A stretch of 64,000 nt of DNA from Diphasiastrum complanatum. Its lineage: Eukaryota; Streptophyta; Lycopodiopsida; Lycopodiales; Lycopodiaceae. The notes under the pieces were generated by a model. The model worked only from the letters and a program-made list of their open reading frames with translations, did no database searches and was not told the origin of the DNA. Of the stretch, positions 35,921 to 47,684 are shown piece after piece (positions within the stretch are counted from its first letter, which is position 1; every line of letters begins with the position of its first letter). Location: the NCBI GenBank assembly GCA_029204225.1, contig CM055114.1:10379948-10443947 (forward strand), read 5' to 3'. Made by a program: the position numbers and the translations under genes.

Positions 35921-36686
35921 GAAAAATTTGCAAGAGCTTCGCTAGCACAAGTGAGGAATGAATCGAATTCAGCCAACTTATAGGTGAATTTGGTGGGTCC
36001 ATTACACTGAATAGTAGTTGGACTGATAAGTTCTGAACAAAAATTTGCAGGCATGTACAGTACTGTAAAAACAAGCTATAAAAATCTCGACGAAGGTTTC
36101 TAGGGATCTGAACCTATCAGGCGAATGTTTTTTAGGGCTGGCGAAGGATGAACCTTCGCCTAGGTACTGTCATAAATGTTTTTTTTCACAATCTAAACCT
36201 ATGGACAACCTAATTTTGACATTTTAAGATCATCTAGCAGGTCGGCGAAGGTTCATCATGACGTTATGATGCTCGGCGAAGGTTCCCAAAATGGCATATC
36301 ACTGAACATTCGCTGACTCAAAAATTGAATTTTCTCTTGTCAAAAACCTTCGCCCACCTCAATTTAGAAAAATCAAGGGTGGATGTACAGTCTGAGAGCT
36401 CAGCAAAGGTATCTGATACTGTATTGGCCAAATTTGCCCAAAATAGTGGTTTTCTAAGTCATTTTCCATAAAAATATTGTGCTTCTTTTCCCTTATGTTG
36501 ATGACTTCTTGACTTTTGTTCATCAGACTTTCCTTATTTTATTTTATTTTTTCTTCTTTTTTTCTGTTTTTTTTTTAGTTGTCTTTTTCAAAAACAGTCC
36601 CCAAATTAATTATTGAAAACAAAAAATTAAAAAAAAATAAAATAAAAAATATATTGAGATTAGGCTTGCTGAACTAGCGGAGCAGG
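35921..36686 (-). promoter_or_regulatory. Non-coding spacer between gypsy D integrase and extra ORF, with GCGAAGG motifs
   Basis: No coding. GCGAAGG or its complement occurs at 36141, 36154, 36245, 36276 and 36349, with a degenerate CGAAGG at 36092. 36140-36160 is a perfect 8-bp inverted repeat GGCGAAGG/CCTTCGCC with a 5-base loop. A pyrimidine-rich tract (about 36480-36590) follows and may include a polypurine tract on the minus strand. Confidence 0.5.
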
Positions 36687-37995
36687 CTACCGAAACCTGC
36701 GTAATCGGCTGCAATTTACTGAAGTATCAAATCGTTTTCCATCCAAGTGCTCAAGAATTACTGCGCCATAGTTCAGGATTTCCTTCACTCTATACGGGCC
36801 TTCCCCAGTAAACTTCAACTTACCCTTGATCAGCTTGGTTTTGTACATCAATGCAAGATCTCCTGCTTCCATATCTTTCTTGTGCAATCGACGATCGTGC
36901 CATGCCTTGCGGCGGGCTTTCTCTGTTGCTAAGGCATTAACTGCCATCAATCGGGTTTCACATAATTTGTGCAATGCTTTATGACGAAGTTGTAAAGACT
37001 GATCATCATTTAATCGTTCTGTTGCTGCTATGCGTAAAGATGGGATTAAAAATTCAATTGGCATAACAACATCTTGATTATAAACCAGTTGAAAAGGTGT
37101 TTGATTTGTACTATTTTTGTAAGCGGTTCTGAATGCCCATAATGTTGTATACAGTTTATGTTCCCAATCAGAGCAACTCGCTTCAACTATCTTTGTAATA
37201 ATGGTGTAGAGAATCTTACTGGAAGATTCAGTTTGGCCATTCCCTCTGGGATAATAGGGAGTACTAAATCTGTGTATAACAAAAAAATCTTCCAGTAAAC
37301 ACTTTATTGTTTGATTAACAAAGTGTGTACCCCGATCACTGACAATTTCGATCGAACATCCAAATCTGGTTATAATATTTTCATATAGAAACTTGGCTGT
37401 AGATTTTGCATCAGCCACTTTGACAGGTTTGGCTTCAGTCCACTTGGTCATATAATCAGTTGCGACGATAATGTAGCGGGCTTGAGATCCTTGAGCAACG
37501 GGATGAATAGGACCAACATAATCCAGTCCCCATTTTTCAAACGGTGCTTGCTATAAAATCGGATGTAAGGGTTTATAGTTCTGTCGAGTAGGCCGTCGTG
37601 CTCGCTGGCAGACATCACATGTCTGAATAAAATTTTCTGTGTCCTTATGAAGCGTAGGCCACCAACAACCGGATTGCAAAAGTTTGCGAATAGTAATATC
37701 TGTAGAGAAGTGTCCTCCACCCATGCCATCATGTGAAAACATGATTAAATCTGGTCCTTCATGCGGTAAAATACATCTTCGTAAAATATTATCTGATCCA
37801 CAACTATACAATTATCTTGTAATTAATTGATAAGATTGAACCTTATGAATCAATTGTCTTTTCTGTACTTTTGTCAAAGAGTCATTTGGTTGTCTTAGCA
37901 TCAGGTACTCAACAATATCTGCCGCCCACTCAGAACTGCTTCAACATAGAACAACGCCGCATCTGACAATTTATCATCCACTTCAGTATTAATTG
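36687..37995 (-). pseudogene. Gypsy D integrase (and end of RNase H linker)
   Basis: Minus-strand frames begin with AADIVEYLM (about 37955). They continue through the zinc finger ILPHEG...GGGHF...CDVCQRARR (37765-37590), a stop at about 37550, the catalytic core DYMTKWTEAKPV (about 37455), IVSDRGTHF (about 37340) and GNGQTESS (about 37240), and a C-terminal domain ending NCSRLRRFR at 36687. All three acidic catalytic positions are present. It joins proviral DNA to host DNA in the family. There is only one stop in the core. The upstream gag, protease and RT are missing: just about 280 bp separate it from the primer site. It is closely related to the integrase at 53466-54585. Confidence 0.85.
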
Positions 37996-38273
37996 GTCCC
38001 CTCTTTTTGACCAAATTTGACAGATTTGACCAATTTTTGTTATTTTCTCTGATATCTCAGATCCAAATGGATCTTAAGATTGGTGATCTGAATAGCTTTC
38101 CCTGTTTAGTAAGCAGATTAGATTTCAAACAAGCAAATCCACTCAAATCTAGCAAAATCAATCCCAAACTAACCCTACAATGCAGTTTTTAACACTATTC
38201 ATGCCACGACAAGATGCCTAATGCAAGCTAACCATCAACCAAAACATGCTGCAAACTGAAAAATGGCGTAAGC

Positions 38274-38295
38274 TCCCCGGCAACAGTGCCAAAAT
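38274..38295 (-). other. Primer binding site of gypsy D (tRNA-Asp type)
   Basis: The plus strand reads CCCCGGCAACAGTGCCA, the 3' end of plant tRNA-Asp(GUC) including CCA, with one or two changes. On the minus strand it is the primer site, directly adjacent to the LTR end at 38296. tRNA-Asp priming is known for Tat/Athila-type gypsy elements. Confidence 0.8.
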
Positions 38296-39039
38296 TGTAG
38301 TGGGTTTCTTTCCTTGCCTAACCTGAATCCAAGATCTAGTCAATCTAGCATCAAAGAGACAGAGTTAGTTGTCACGCGTAGGTTCGTTCCCATGAGAGCG
38401 ATAGTATAGTTCATATTTCAACATGAATGGAGGATCTAACACTAACATCCATTAACACTAAGCATTAACACTACATCCATTAACCCTAAATCCACAACAA
38501 TGATAGGAACTTACTCTTCTCTCTCCCTTTCTCTCTCACAAAAAGCATAAGAAATAGCAATCCCAATAATAATCAAATCCAACAATTAGCAAAATCCAAA
38601 GAAAGCATGAGAAATGGAGGAAAAGAGAGGAAGAGCAAGGACATTCATCAATTTATTTCTAAAGAGAACCAATCTGTTTTATTGAAATGAGGAAATGAAC
38701 ATTAGGAACAACTCGAGTTGATCCTTTTTTATAGTAGAGAGGAGGACCCTAGCCTCTGAATCCTATTGGTCCATTTTTGCCTCTCTTTTTATTCAAATTT
38801 AAAAAAGTGTGGGAACCATCAAAATTGGAGGGAAAGCCAACTTTATTTACTAACTTGACAATTAGGCCCTGCGACATCAAAAGTCCCGCAAAAAGGCCTA
38901 AAGTTCTTTTATTGACTTTTAACTAATCAATTAAATAACTATGTGGTCATCAAGTTGGACTTACACATGCAGGGTGCCAAATCCCTCTCACTTATTAACT
39001 AGGGTTAGGGTTGCATTGGGATCCGCAAACCCTCCAACA
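38296..39039 (-). repeat. 5' LTR of gypsy D (about 744 bp)
   Basis: On the minus strand it runs from TGTTGGAGGGTTTGCGG (39039) to AACCCACTACA (38296), giving TG...CA ends, followed at once by the tRNA-Asp primer site. The expected second LTR at the left end of the element (near 33400) was not found, so the element is truncated there. Confidence 0.7.
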
Positions 39040-39044
39040 ATGTA

Positions 39045-39510
39045 CGTAGTTTTTCACATGCAAGTAATGGAGGTGTCTTAATGTATGTAACATTTATAGA
39101 TGATTGTACTAGATTTACATGGATTGAGTTACTATAAAAGAAAAGTCTTGTATATGAAACTTTCATTAAGTTCAAGTCTCTAGTTGAGAAGCAACTTAGT
39201 ACTTCCATCAAGGCACTAAGATGTGATAATGGAGGAGAGTACACCTCCAATAAAATGAAAGACTTTTGTGAGATCAATGGCATTAAATTGCAATACACTT
39301 GTTCCTACACCCTTCAACAAAATGGGGTGGCCGAGAGGAAAAATAGGAGTCTATGTGAATTTGCAAAGTCTTTAAGACTTGATGCATCACTTCCCATCTC
39401 ATTTTGGGGAGAAGCTATAACTTGTGCTAATTACTTGTGTAATAGACTTCCTGTTGGATTTACTCCTTCGACTCTCCTAAATCCCAATTTTAATCTGCCT
39501 CCATTCATGC
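39045..39510 (+). pseudogene. Copia integrase core fragment
   Basis: Frames carry SNGGVLMYVTFIDDCTRFTW (first catalytic Asp), a stop in ELL*KKS, LRCDNGGEYTS (second Asp) and QQNGVAERKNRS (Glu), then WGEAITCANYLCNRLP. The sequence breaks off at about 39510. It is similar to element 1 and may be the continuation of Copia 2 split by gypsy D. However, roughly 130 residues (the integrase finger) are missing between 33385 and 39045, so a clean insertion cannot be claimed. Confidence 0.8.
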
Positions 39511-40260
39511 TGTATATTTTCTAACGTTGTCATGCAGTCTTTATTTTTACACGCAAATTCGCACAAATGAATAAAACGCGAATGAATCGCGACACTGTGT
39601 TCTTACACAGTCATGGTGACAGGCGAAAAGGGGACACTACCTCACAGAATGGCAAAGTGCCCTAAAAGCTAAGACACCTTATAGATCTTATCCTAAGGCC
39701 ATTCGTAAGAGTGACGCACTCTTGCATCATCACGAACGTTCAGCTGACGTCACACCATTTTCCACGCTCATCCTTTGCAGCCGCGCTAACGGATTGAACA
39801 ACGACTGCAGCCACCCATGATCTCTTACAGACGACACATCCACTCTATACTTTCATATCTACACACCTGTAATATCTTGTATATAGTAGATACCATCTGT
39901 GTATTTCAACTATGACGATGAAGCAATGTATCTATAGAAGAGCAAGATAAGTCTAGAACAAGCAAAGGAGGTTAGATTCCTCGTTATAGACATAAATAAG
40001 CTTGGTAGGGCACGCGGTGTCGTCCGCTACTGTCTTGTGCTCTATCACATTATTGATTTGTATACTTGCTATACTTAATCTGACACAGTTCATTTATTTT
40101 GCGTTTAAGATTTAGAACAGTTCCTTTGACTTTAAATATTAAATTCATTATTCTTAGTCTGATTTCCATATCAAACAAGTACTCAGAGATAAACCTATTT
40201 CCAATCGTTAATCTCTGTTCTAGAGTACGACTCAACTTTGAAAAGTACACTAAGAAATAA
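39511..40260. other. LTR-like or intergenic stretch, unassigned
   Basis: No coding. It is rich in CGCGAAT-like words (39560-39600). I saw no clean TG...CA borders or primer site. Confidence 0.35.
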
Positions 40261-41040
40261 ATTTCTCAACTAGATTACACTCAACTCAAGTTAGTAACAT
40301 CATCTTCATGTAAAACACTTGCTTGGACCACTGCATGAAATATTACTAACTTAGGAGATTAAAGTTAAAGAAAAAATATAATAATTATAATTACAATCTA
40401 AAATTATTCACCACTTTGACAGATAATTCATAAGCTTCCAAGTACAACTATTTTTAAAATCCAATTCTAAGATATGATGATTCATTCAACTAGAATCTCT
40501 AGGAGAATCATTAAGATATAGAATGATTAAACTTAACCATGAGTATCCCAAATACTCTTTTGAGTTAAATGCTCCTATTTCTAGCATCAAATGCAAGAAA
40601 ATAACATTCATTCACTTTAATAGACTTGTCTGTCTCCTATGATAACTAGAGATCCAATTTAATGTATTTTAGTGGATGTTATTCTACTACAGTATGGTCT
40701 GTGAACGCATACCAAAAATGACAATCATCTTCAACTACAGAAAAACTTTAGATTACAATCTAGAATCAAATCTAGATACCCAAAGTCCTGCTGAATATCA
40801 ATTCAGTTATTATTCTTGGATTCATTATGATTCGTTATCCAATTGAGCTCTCTGGGATACAATCACTAATGAGCTGAGTCTATTCCTTAACTAAGGAATA
40901 CTCTATCCCAAGAATAATGTATATCCAATCCACAAAAAAATAAATGATGAATTAAATGATTCACTAATCATGTCAAGCAACATAATTCACAATCCATCAG
41001 TTCCTGGTGAATCCACATCACACTGATCGTTTTACCAATT
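40261..41040. mobile_element. Gypsy family-A non-coding fragment
   Basis: The block 40717-40776 matches 11179-11238 in the same orientation (TGACAATCA.CTTCAACTA, then ACTTTAGATTACAATCTAGA). It lies directly before a gypsy RT scrap, consistent with a family-A remnant. No gene. Confidence 0.5.
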
Positions 41041-41194
41041 AACTTCATCTTGTAGATCGCTTGGGTGGAGCACGGTATTTCACCAAGATAGATCTTAGGA
41101 CAGGGTACCATCAAATAAGAATTAAGTCGGAACATGGTTAAAAGACAAGATTTTGTTCTAGATTTGGCCATTATGAATTTTTAGTTGATTAGAG
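41041..41194 (+). pseudogene. Ty3/gypsy RT scrap (about 150 bp)
   Basis: The translation gives LDRLGGARYFTKIDLRTGYHQIRI, then, after a stop, RFGHYEFLVD. This is the block just ahead of the gypsy RT catalytic site, and it nearly equals the 46.2-kb element at 47245-47375. It is cut off at both ends and abuts a Copia RT on the right. Confidence 0.85.
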
Positions 41195-42707
41195 ATGAAT
41201 CTAGCCCTAATGGGTTCTGTGCTCAAGGCTCATGAACCAAAAACTTTTGATAAAACAAAGGAGCACAAGGAGTGGCGTGAAGCTATGGAAACAAAAATGG
41301 AAGCTATATCGAAAAATAGGACGTGGAACTTGGTTGAGCTACCTGATGGTAAGACGCCTATCACTTGCAAATGGATATACAAGATCAAATACGGAGTTGA
41401 TGGTCAACTCAACAAGTATAAAGCACGGTTGGTTGCGAGAGGATTTGAGCAGCAGGAAGGTATTGATTTTGAAGAAACCTTCGCACCCATAACTAAGATG
41501 GTAACTATACGTTCTATCATTGCTATTTTTGCTTTCTATGGTTGGAAGATCCAGCAAATGGACGTTAAATCTGCTTTTCTTAATGGAGTGCTGGATGAAG
41601 AGGTGTACACCACGGGCGTGGTACTCTTGCATTGATGAACACTTCAAGCGAAGGGGAATGATAAAGAGTGATGCTGATCCTAATCTTTACATTCTAAGGC
41701 AAGATTCAGATATAGTGTTCATTGTGTTGTACATGGATGATCTAATTATTACAGGAAGTAATGAGAGCTTACTTGATGAAATAAAATCAGATCTTTCCAG
41801 AGCTTTTGACATGAGTGACCTAGGATTGATGCACTATTGTCTTGGCATTGAAGTATGGCAAAAGGAAGACATGGTCTTTCTTACACAAAGCAAATATGCA
41901 CGAGATTTGCTTTATAAGTTCAATATGCAATATTGTAAGCCTTTGAGTACACCTATGGATGTCAACATGAAGCTTACTGCAAATGATGAATCTGAGAAAG
42001 TGGATGCTTATTTGTATAGACAGTTGGTGGGTAGTTTGATTTATTTGACACACACACGACCTGATATTTCTTATGTTGTTGGTGTTGTTAGTCAATTTAT
42101 GCAAGATCCTAGTCAAGCACACTGGAAGTCTGCTAAACATATTCTTAGATACATTTGAGGGACATTGAATTTTGGTTTGAAGTATGATCGACCTGAAACG
42201 CCAATGTTGGTAGATTATACAGATGCCGATTGGGCAGGTAATATTGATGACAGAAGATCTACAAGTGGTCATACATTCAATTATGATACAGCTGCAATTT
42301 CATGGCGCAACAAAAAGCAACCTACAGTAGCCTTATCATCGACGAAAGCTGAATATCGAGCACTCAGCAATGCTACACAAGAAGCGGTATGGTTACGAAG
42401 ATTGCTTGTGGATTTAGGTCAACCATAGGTGGATGCGAGTATTATATCTTGTGATAATCAAAGTTGCATTCACCTTGCCAAATATCCAGTTTTACATGCT
42501 CGAACCAAGCACATCGAAATACGCTACCATTTTGTTCGAGACAAAATTCTTGATGGAGCCATTGATCTTGTTTTTTGTAAATCTGAAGATCAGAAGGCAG
42601 ATATTTTTACTAAGTCATTAGGTAGATGTAAATTTGAGAGGTTTTGTACTCTATTAGGAATAGAAAAATGTAATTTTATATTGAGGGAGAGTGTTAGAAA
42701 TCAATGA
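41195..42707 (+). pseudogene. Copia F reverse transcriptase and RNase H, with internal deletion
   Basis: The RT begins ALMGSVLKAHEPKTFD, then CKWIYKIKYGVDGQLNKYKA and QMDVKSAFLNG. It jumps from EEVY straight to PRAWYSCIDEHF at about 41610, so about 50 residues of RT are deleted and the frame shifts. It continues with the catalytic VLYMDDLIITG, LGIEVWQKED and LTHTRPDISYVVG. In-frame stops occur at 42156 (RYI*GTL) and 42426 (GQP*VDA). RNase H shows TDADWAGNIDD, SSTKAEYRAL and HARTKHIEIRYHFVRD, ending in LRESVRNQ next to the 3' LTR. The rest of the element 5' of RT is absent. Confidence 0.9.
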
Positions 42708-42954
42708 TAAACTTCATTGTTATTGTTTACGATGCACATTAATGTTGATAGTTGTGACCAACTGTCAATAGCCGTAGGCTAGTCTATTAGTCTACTCGTA
42801 GGTTTTCTCTCTCTATCAGGGGTTCAAGGTCTATTTGTACATTTTACATTCTGTATGAGTTAGTGTGATAGAGTGACAGTACGTGTTCTTCTTCCGCCTT
42901 CTTGTGCTAATTTCTTATGGTGAATGCTTGATGTTGCATATCTAATTCTTGACA
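42692..42954 (+). repeat. 3' LTR of Copia F (263 bp)
   Basis: It starts TGTTAGAAATCAATG directly after a polypurine tract TTGAGGGAGAG and ends ATTCTTGACA. It is closely similar to 55749-55939, including GTAGGCTAGTCTAT and CTTATGGTGAATGCTTGAT. Confidence 0.85.
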
Positions 42955-43267
42955 ATATGAGTAGCCCTAAACCTATCCCTAATGCTAATTTTGGTGGATC
43001 TTTCATCCCTACCAAGTTAGGGTTGGAATCTTGGAGATCCCTCAAGAATGCAAAAATCACCAAAAATAGCTCCTACTTTTTCTCTCTTGTATCTAAGTAT
43101 GATTTGGACTCATTCCAAAGGTTCTATAACTTAGGTCTACTTGAGAACATCCTTATGAATGGAATCCTATGCTATTTGGCACGTTTGACAAGCCACAACA
43201 TGACCATCTAACTATTTACAAGTCATATGACCAAAACTAGTCAAGCTAGAATTGTCATTTTTTAACA
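42955..43267 (-). repeat. 3' LTR (partial) of minus-strand Copia E
   Basis: On the minus strand it begins TGTTAAAAAATGACAATTC just after the Copia E pol end and a GTGAGGATTAG purine tract. It is cut at 42955, where the Copia F LTR ends. A related LTR start is seen at 50039. Confidence 0.6.
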
Positions 43268-43281
43268 CTAATCCTCACTAT

Positions 43282-45192
43282 CTAGGTTGGTTCAATCATT
43301 GCTTTACTAATCACTCCAAGTGATGATCTGAACTTCATAAAAGGTGTCTTTTGAAGTGGTTTACTAAGTAGATCAGCTACACATTCATTGCTTGGAACAT
43401 GCTCCAAAGCAATCTCCTTGGCTTGCACCATTTCTCTCACAAAGTGATGGCATATCTCAATGTGCTTAGATCTTGCATGGAAGATTGGATTAGATGCAAG
43501 GTGTTGGTCTGATATATTGTCATTGTAGATGATTGGTGTCTCCTCTGAATCCATGATCTTTATCTCCACCAATAATCTCTTGATCCAAAGTAACTCCTTT
43601 GTAATGGTTGTCAAAGCTTTGTACTCGGCCTCGGTTGAAGATAGAGATAGAGTTTCTTGCTTTTTGGAAAGCCATGAAACCACACCTTCTCCTATGAAAG
43701 TTGAATAGGAACTTGTTGATTTCCTATATCTCTTGTCCCCTGCAAAATCTGAATCACTAAATGCATGAAGGTTAATCACATCTCCTCTATATAGAATCCC
43801 AAAATCCAATGTACCCGAGATGTATCTTAGAATCCTCTCAGCCTTTTTCCAATGAATATTCAATGAATTTTGCACGGATTGGCTCAACCTACATACACTA
43901 AAGCTAAGATCTGGTCTAGTTATAGTGATCCCATTAATAAGCCTATAAGCTTCCTAAACAAAGTGATGTCCATGAAGGATCTTTCATCATCTTCATTTGG
44001 CACTTTTACATCTTGCTCCATTGGTGTGTCAACACTTTTGCATACTTCCGTCTTAAACTTCTTCAAAAGACTTTGAGCATAGTTTACTTGACTTATAAAG
44101 ATAAAATCAGATCCTCTAAGTACCTCTATGCCTAAGATGAAGTGAAGACACCCTAGATCTATCATCTTGAACTCTAAGAATAGATCTATCTTGATTTTTT
44201 CAATACCATCAACACTATTTCCACTAATGATGATGTCATCTACATAAATGAGTAAAAGTACAAGACCAACATCATCAAGTTTAATGTAAAGAGTGGGATC
44301 ATATCCACTTTGAACAAAAGAAAGTGAAATAAGATAGCAATGTAATCTTGAATTCCAAGATCTCGAGGCTTGCTTCAAGCCATAGATGCTTCTTTGGAGA
44401 TGGCATACTTTGTTCTCCATTTCATGCTTGATGAACCCTTGTGGCTGCTCCATATAGATATCCTCTTCCAAAAAACCATTCAAGAAAGCATTAGAGACAT
44501 CCATTTGACATAGGATCCATCCAAAATTGATGCAAGTGCAATGATTAGCCTTATTGTGACCATCTTGGCCACGGGTGCAAAAGTTTCCTCATAGTCTATC
44601 CCTCTCTCTTGAGCATAACCTTTTGCAACTAATCTTTCTTTATGTTTGTTAGCACTCCCATTTGCATTCAACTTAAGCTTGAAGACCACTTGCATCCTAT
44701 TACATTCCTTTGAGGTCTATCAACAAGCACCCAAGTTTTATTCTCAATCAAGGCATTATACTCATCCAACATAGCTTTATACCATTCTTTGGAGTTCAAT
44801 GCATCTTCAACATTAGATGGTTCTTCAAAACTAGATAAAGCATAAGAAGTGGATGAGATACCCTCAACTTGTTGCCCTTTGCCTTGATATGTGAGCCTTG
44901 ATGGCTCCACTTTTGCCCTTGAAGATGTCCTTGGTGTGATAGGTGGGTTTGGTGCTTGCTCCTCCATGAGCTCCTCCTCAAAATCAAGATCTTGCTCCTC
45001 AGCCATCTTCTTCTTGATTGTTGGAGCACTTGAGCCTTCTTCAAGCATATGCATATGATGTTCATCAAATATAACATCCCTTGAAACAACAAATTTGTTC
45101 AAGGATGGGAGATAGATTTTGTAGCCCTTGCTTGAGCTTGCATATCCAAGCATGATCCCTCTTGTGGAAGATGGATCCTCCTTGGGATTCAC
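43282..45192 (-). pseudogene. Copia E integrase C-terminus, RT and RNase H, broken
   Basis: On the minus strand: GYASSSKGYKIYLPS and VVSRDVIFDEHH (integrase C-terminal/linker, about 45150-45070), then WYKAMLDEYNALIENKTW. A frameshift near 44690 precedes [18 protein letters not shown], and another near 44510 precedes [20 protein letters not shown] and the RT box LLIYVDDIIISG. Another frameshift comes near 43910, then RNase H with FSDSDFAG, SLSSTEAEYKAL and HARSKHIEICHHFV, ending at 43282. The RT catalytic YVDD and RNase H acidic residues are intact. The 5' half of the element is missing beyond 45192. Confidence 0.88.
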
Positions 45193-46235
45193 ATCCCGGT
45201 TGGAGTGCTATTTTTTCAAGAGAAATTGGGTTTGGATTCACTAATTCTTGTTGGAAGCATGCTTTTCGAACTTGGTGATAGAGTGCTCTTCTCCTTGTTT
45301 GATTCTGTGTAGAGATGCTTGGGAATTGTGTGAATTCATTCTTATGGTTTCTGAAGCCTTGAGAAAGTTTTCGTTTGAAGTAGAATGATTTGCACGTGTA
45401 GATCCACTTTCTTGTTCAAATCTGTTTTTTTTAGACTGAGCAATTTGCATGAATCCATAATGTTTTGAACAGATTTGATTCAGATTAGTAGCAGAATTTT
45501 GTTGATATATTGATGAGGAATCAATTTATCCTAGGAAATCAACTAACTATTGCTGGAAATCTTGAATTAAATTATTGCTTGTGGAGGATTTGAGAGATTA
45601 ATCCTCTTGTGTTCCTGCAATCTGAGAAAAAAAAAACATTGAATGGAAATGGTAAGTTGCTAATTTCCTAGAAAAAATAGATAAGGATTGAAATAAGTGA
45701 TGCATGCAGTTGAGATTCTGTGAAACCTTTCTGGGTTTGTTGCTTGCTGGCTGTTGAAAGAGTTTAGACCTGTAAAACCCACAATAACTCTTTTCCTTGT
45801 CTTTGGGACACTGATGCATGTTTCTGAACCTCTGTAAAATCTGGGTTGGTAGAGGTTAGGACTTCTGTTCAGTGCAAAGAGAAGATTTAAGGAGATAGCA
45901 AGTATGCATGCAAGCCTGTTGAAAAAAGAAAGTGTAAACCTGGAAAAGCTTTCTGGTTAGATGATACCATCTTTCCAAGACTTTTTTTTCTCTATCCATA
46001 TTATACAGAGATTTGTTTTTGTGAATGTATGGTTGAATCCTTGTGTGCTTCAAGTCGCTGGAATCCTGAAATTGAGCGTGGCCTCATTAGCTAAGAACAC
46101 AGCTGAAATGTATCCTTGAACGAGTGCGAAGTCAACAAAATCTAGAATGTTGATTATAGTCGGATTGTGAACAGCTGAATCCAACTTAGCTACTGACTGA
46201 TCCTGAGGGCTGGAAATAGAGATCACAAAGGAATT
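45193..46235. other. Stretch without recognisable gene
   Basis: It lies between two oppositely oriented truncated elements. No LTR borders or coding motifs were seen. Confidence 0.45.
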
Positions 46236-47684
46236 TTGAGTTTCATGACTGTGGATTTACCGACAGGTAAATTGGAAGTCAGTTTGTTAAATAATTGTGA
46301 CTGTACTTGTAACTTTAGTGCACCCTCTTTTAAGCCTAATGAATTGTTTCATGTTAGAGGCAATATTTTAGGAAAAGATGTGAATGTGCTATTTGATTCA
46401 GGTAGTACTCACAATTTTTTGAATGCTCGACTTGTGCAGAAGTTCCAAGTGCCCACCATGGCCAGTGATCACCGTTATGTGGTCCGTCTTGCCTCAGAGT
46501 CGGACAATGAGATTTGGGATGTCAAAGTCTTGAACTTAGAGCTTCGGATGCGGGACTATGTTGAGCCGTTGGATTTCCATGTCATGAATTTGGACCGGAC
46601 TGATGTGATTTTGGGCTATGAATGGTTTTTTGGAAAATCAGACTCTTTAGAGATAGATTTTAGAAATCATTCTATGGTTTTTAAAGATAAGTTTGATCAT
46701 ATTGTCTCTATTTCTGGAGAGACCGATGTACTTCCATCGCCAATGATTTCCTCGGCTGAATTAATTGAGAAACTTCATGATTCTGAGTATGAACTCTTTC
46801 ACTTGCTTTTAAAATCTCATATGCATTGTGATGTTGGGGATGTGAATGTGTTTTCATGCTTTAACACCGAAAATTCGCATTAGGAACAACAGCTTTTGCA
46901 AGATTTAAAGCAAGAGTTTAGTGAAGTTTTTCCGAAGCAGCTACCTTATGGACTACCACCTGTTCGGTCGGTGGATCATAAGATAGATCTTTTGCCGGAT
47001 AGTCATCCTATCTTCAGACAACCATATCGGTTTAGTCAGAAGGAAGAGGAGGAAGTGGCTAGGCAGATTGAGGAGTATCTCAGGATGGGACACATAAGAC
47101 CAAGTAAATCTCCATGGGCAGCACCTGTCCTTCTTAAGAGTAAGAAAGATGGGAGTTTTTGGCTATTTGTAGATTACAAGGGTCTGAACAAAATAACAGT
47201 TAAAAATAAATACCCGTTGCCTAGGATGGACAATCTCATAGATCGATTAAATGGAGCTAAATACTTCACGAAAATTGATCTACGTACGGGATACCATCAG
47301 ATCAGGATACATCCGGAAGATGTATCTAAAAGCGGTTTTAGGACCAAGTTTGGCCACTATGAGTTTCTTGTATTGCCCTTTGGTTTGATGAATGCTCCGG
47401 CTACTTTCCAGCAAATGATGAATGATTTATTTCATCCATATTTGGGGAAGTTTGTAGTAGAGTTTCTGGACAATATTCTAATCTATAACAGAACACTCAA
47501 AGAGCTTGCTAAGCATCTCCGTATTGTCTTACCTATCTTAAGACAAGAGAGGCTTTATGCAAAAGAATCAAAGTGCGAATTCTTCAAGAAGGAACTTCTT
47601 TACCTAGGTCATAAGATTACCTCATTTGGAATCAAGATTGATGAAGAAAAGGTGAAGACGGTAGTGGAATGGCCAATTCCTTAA
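46236..47684 (+). pseudogene. Ty3/gypsy family A (copy B): protease and RT
   Basis: One reading frame throughout. It carries cysteine-rich NNCDCTCNF, protease LFDSGSTHNF (catalytic DSG intact, about 46390), ILGYEWFFGKS, one in-frame TAG at 46881, then [81 protein letters not shown] and FVVEFLDNILIYNRT. The RT catalytic DD is D-N, so polymerase activity is lost. It stops at VEWPIP* just before the RNase H region. It is the counterpart of the minus-strand copy at 12922-14870. Upstream gag and both LTRs are missing. Confidence 0.9.

Noticed and set aside
38270-38295. tRNA-Asp gene fragment
   Set aside because: Only the 3' acceptor end with CCA is present, adjacent to an LTR end. It is a primer binding site, not a tRNA gene.
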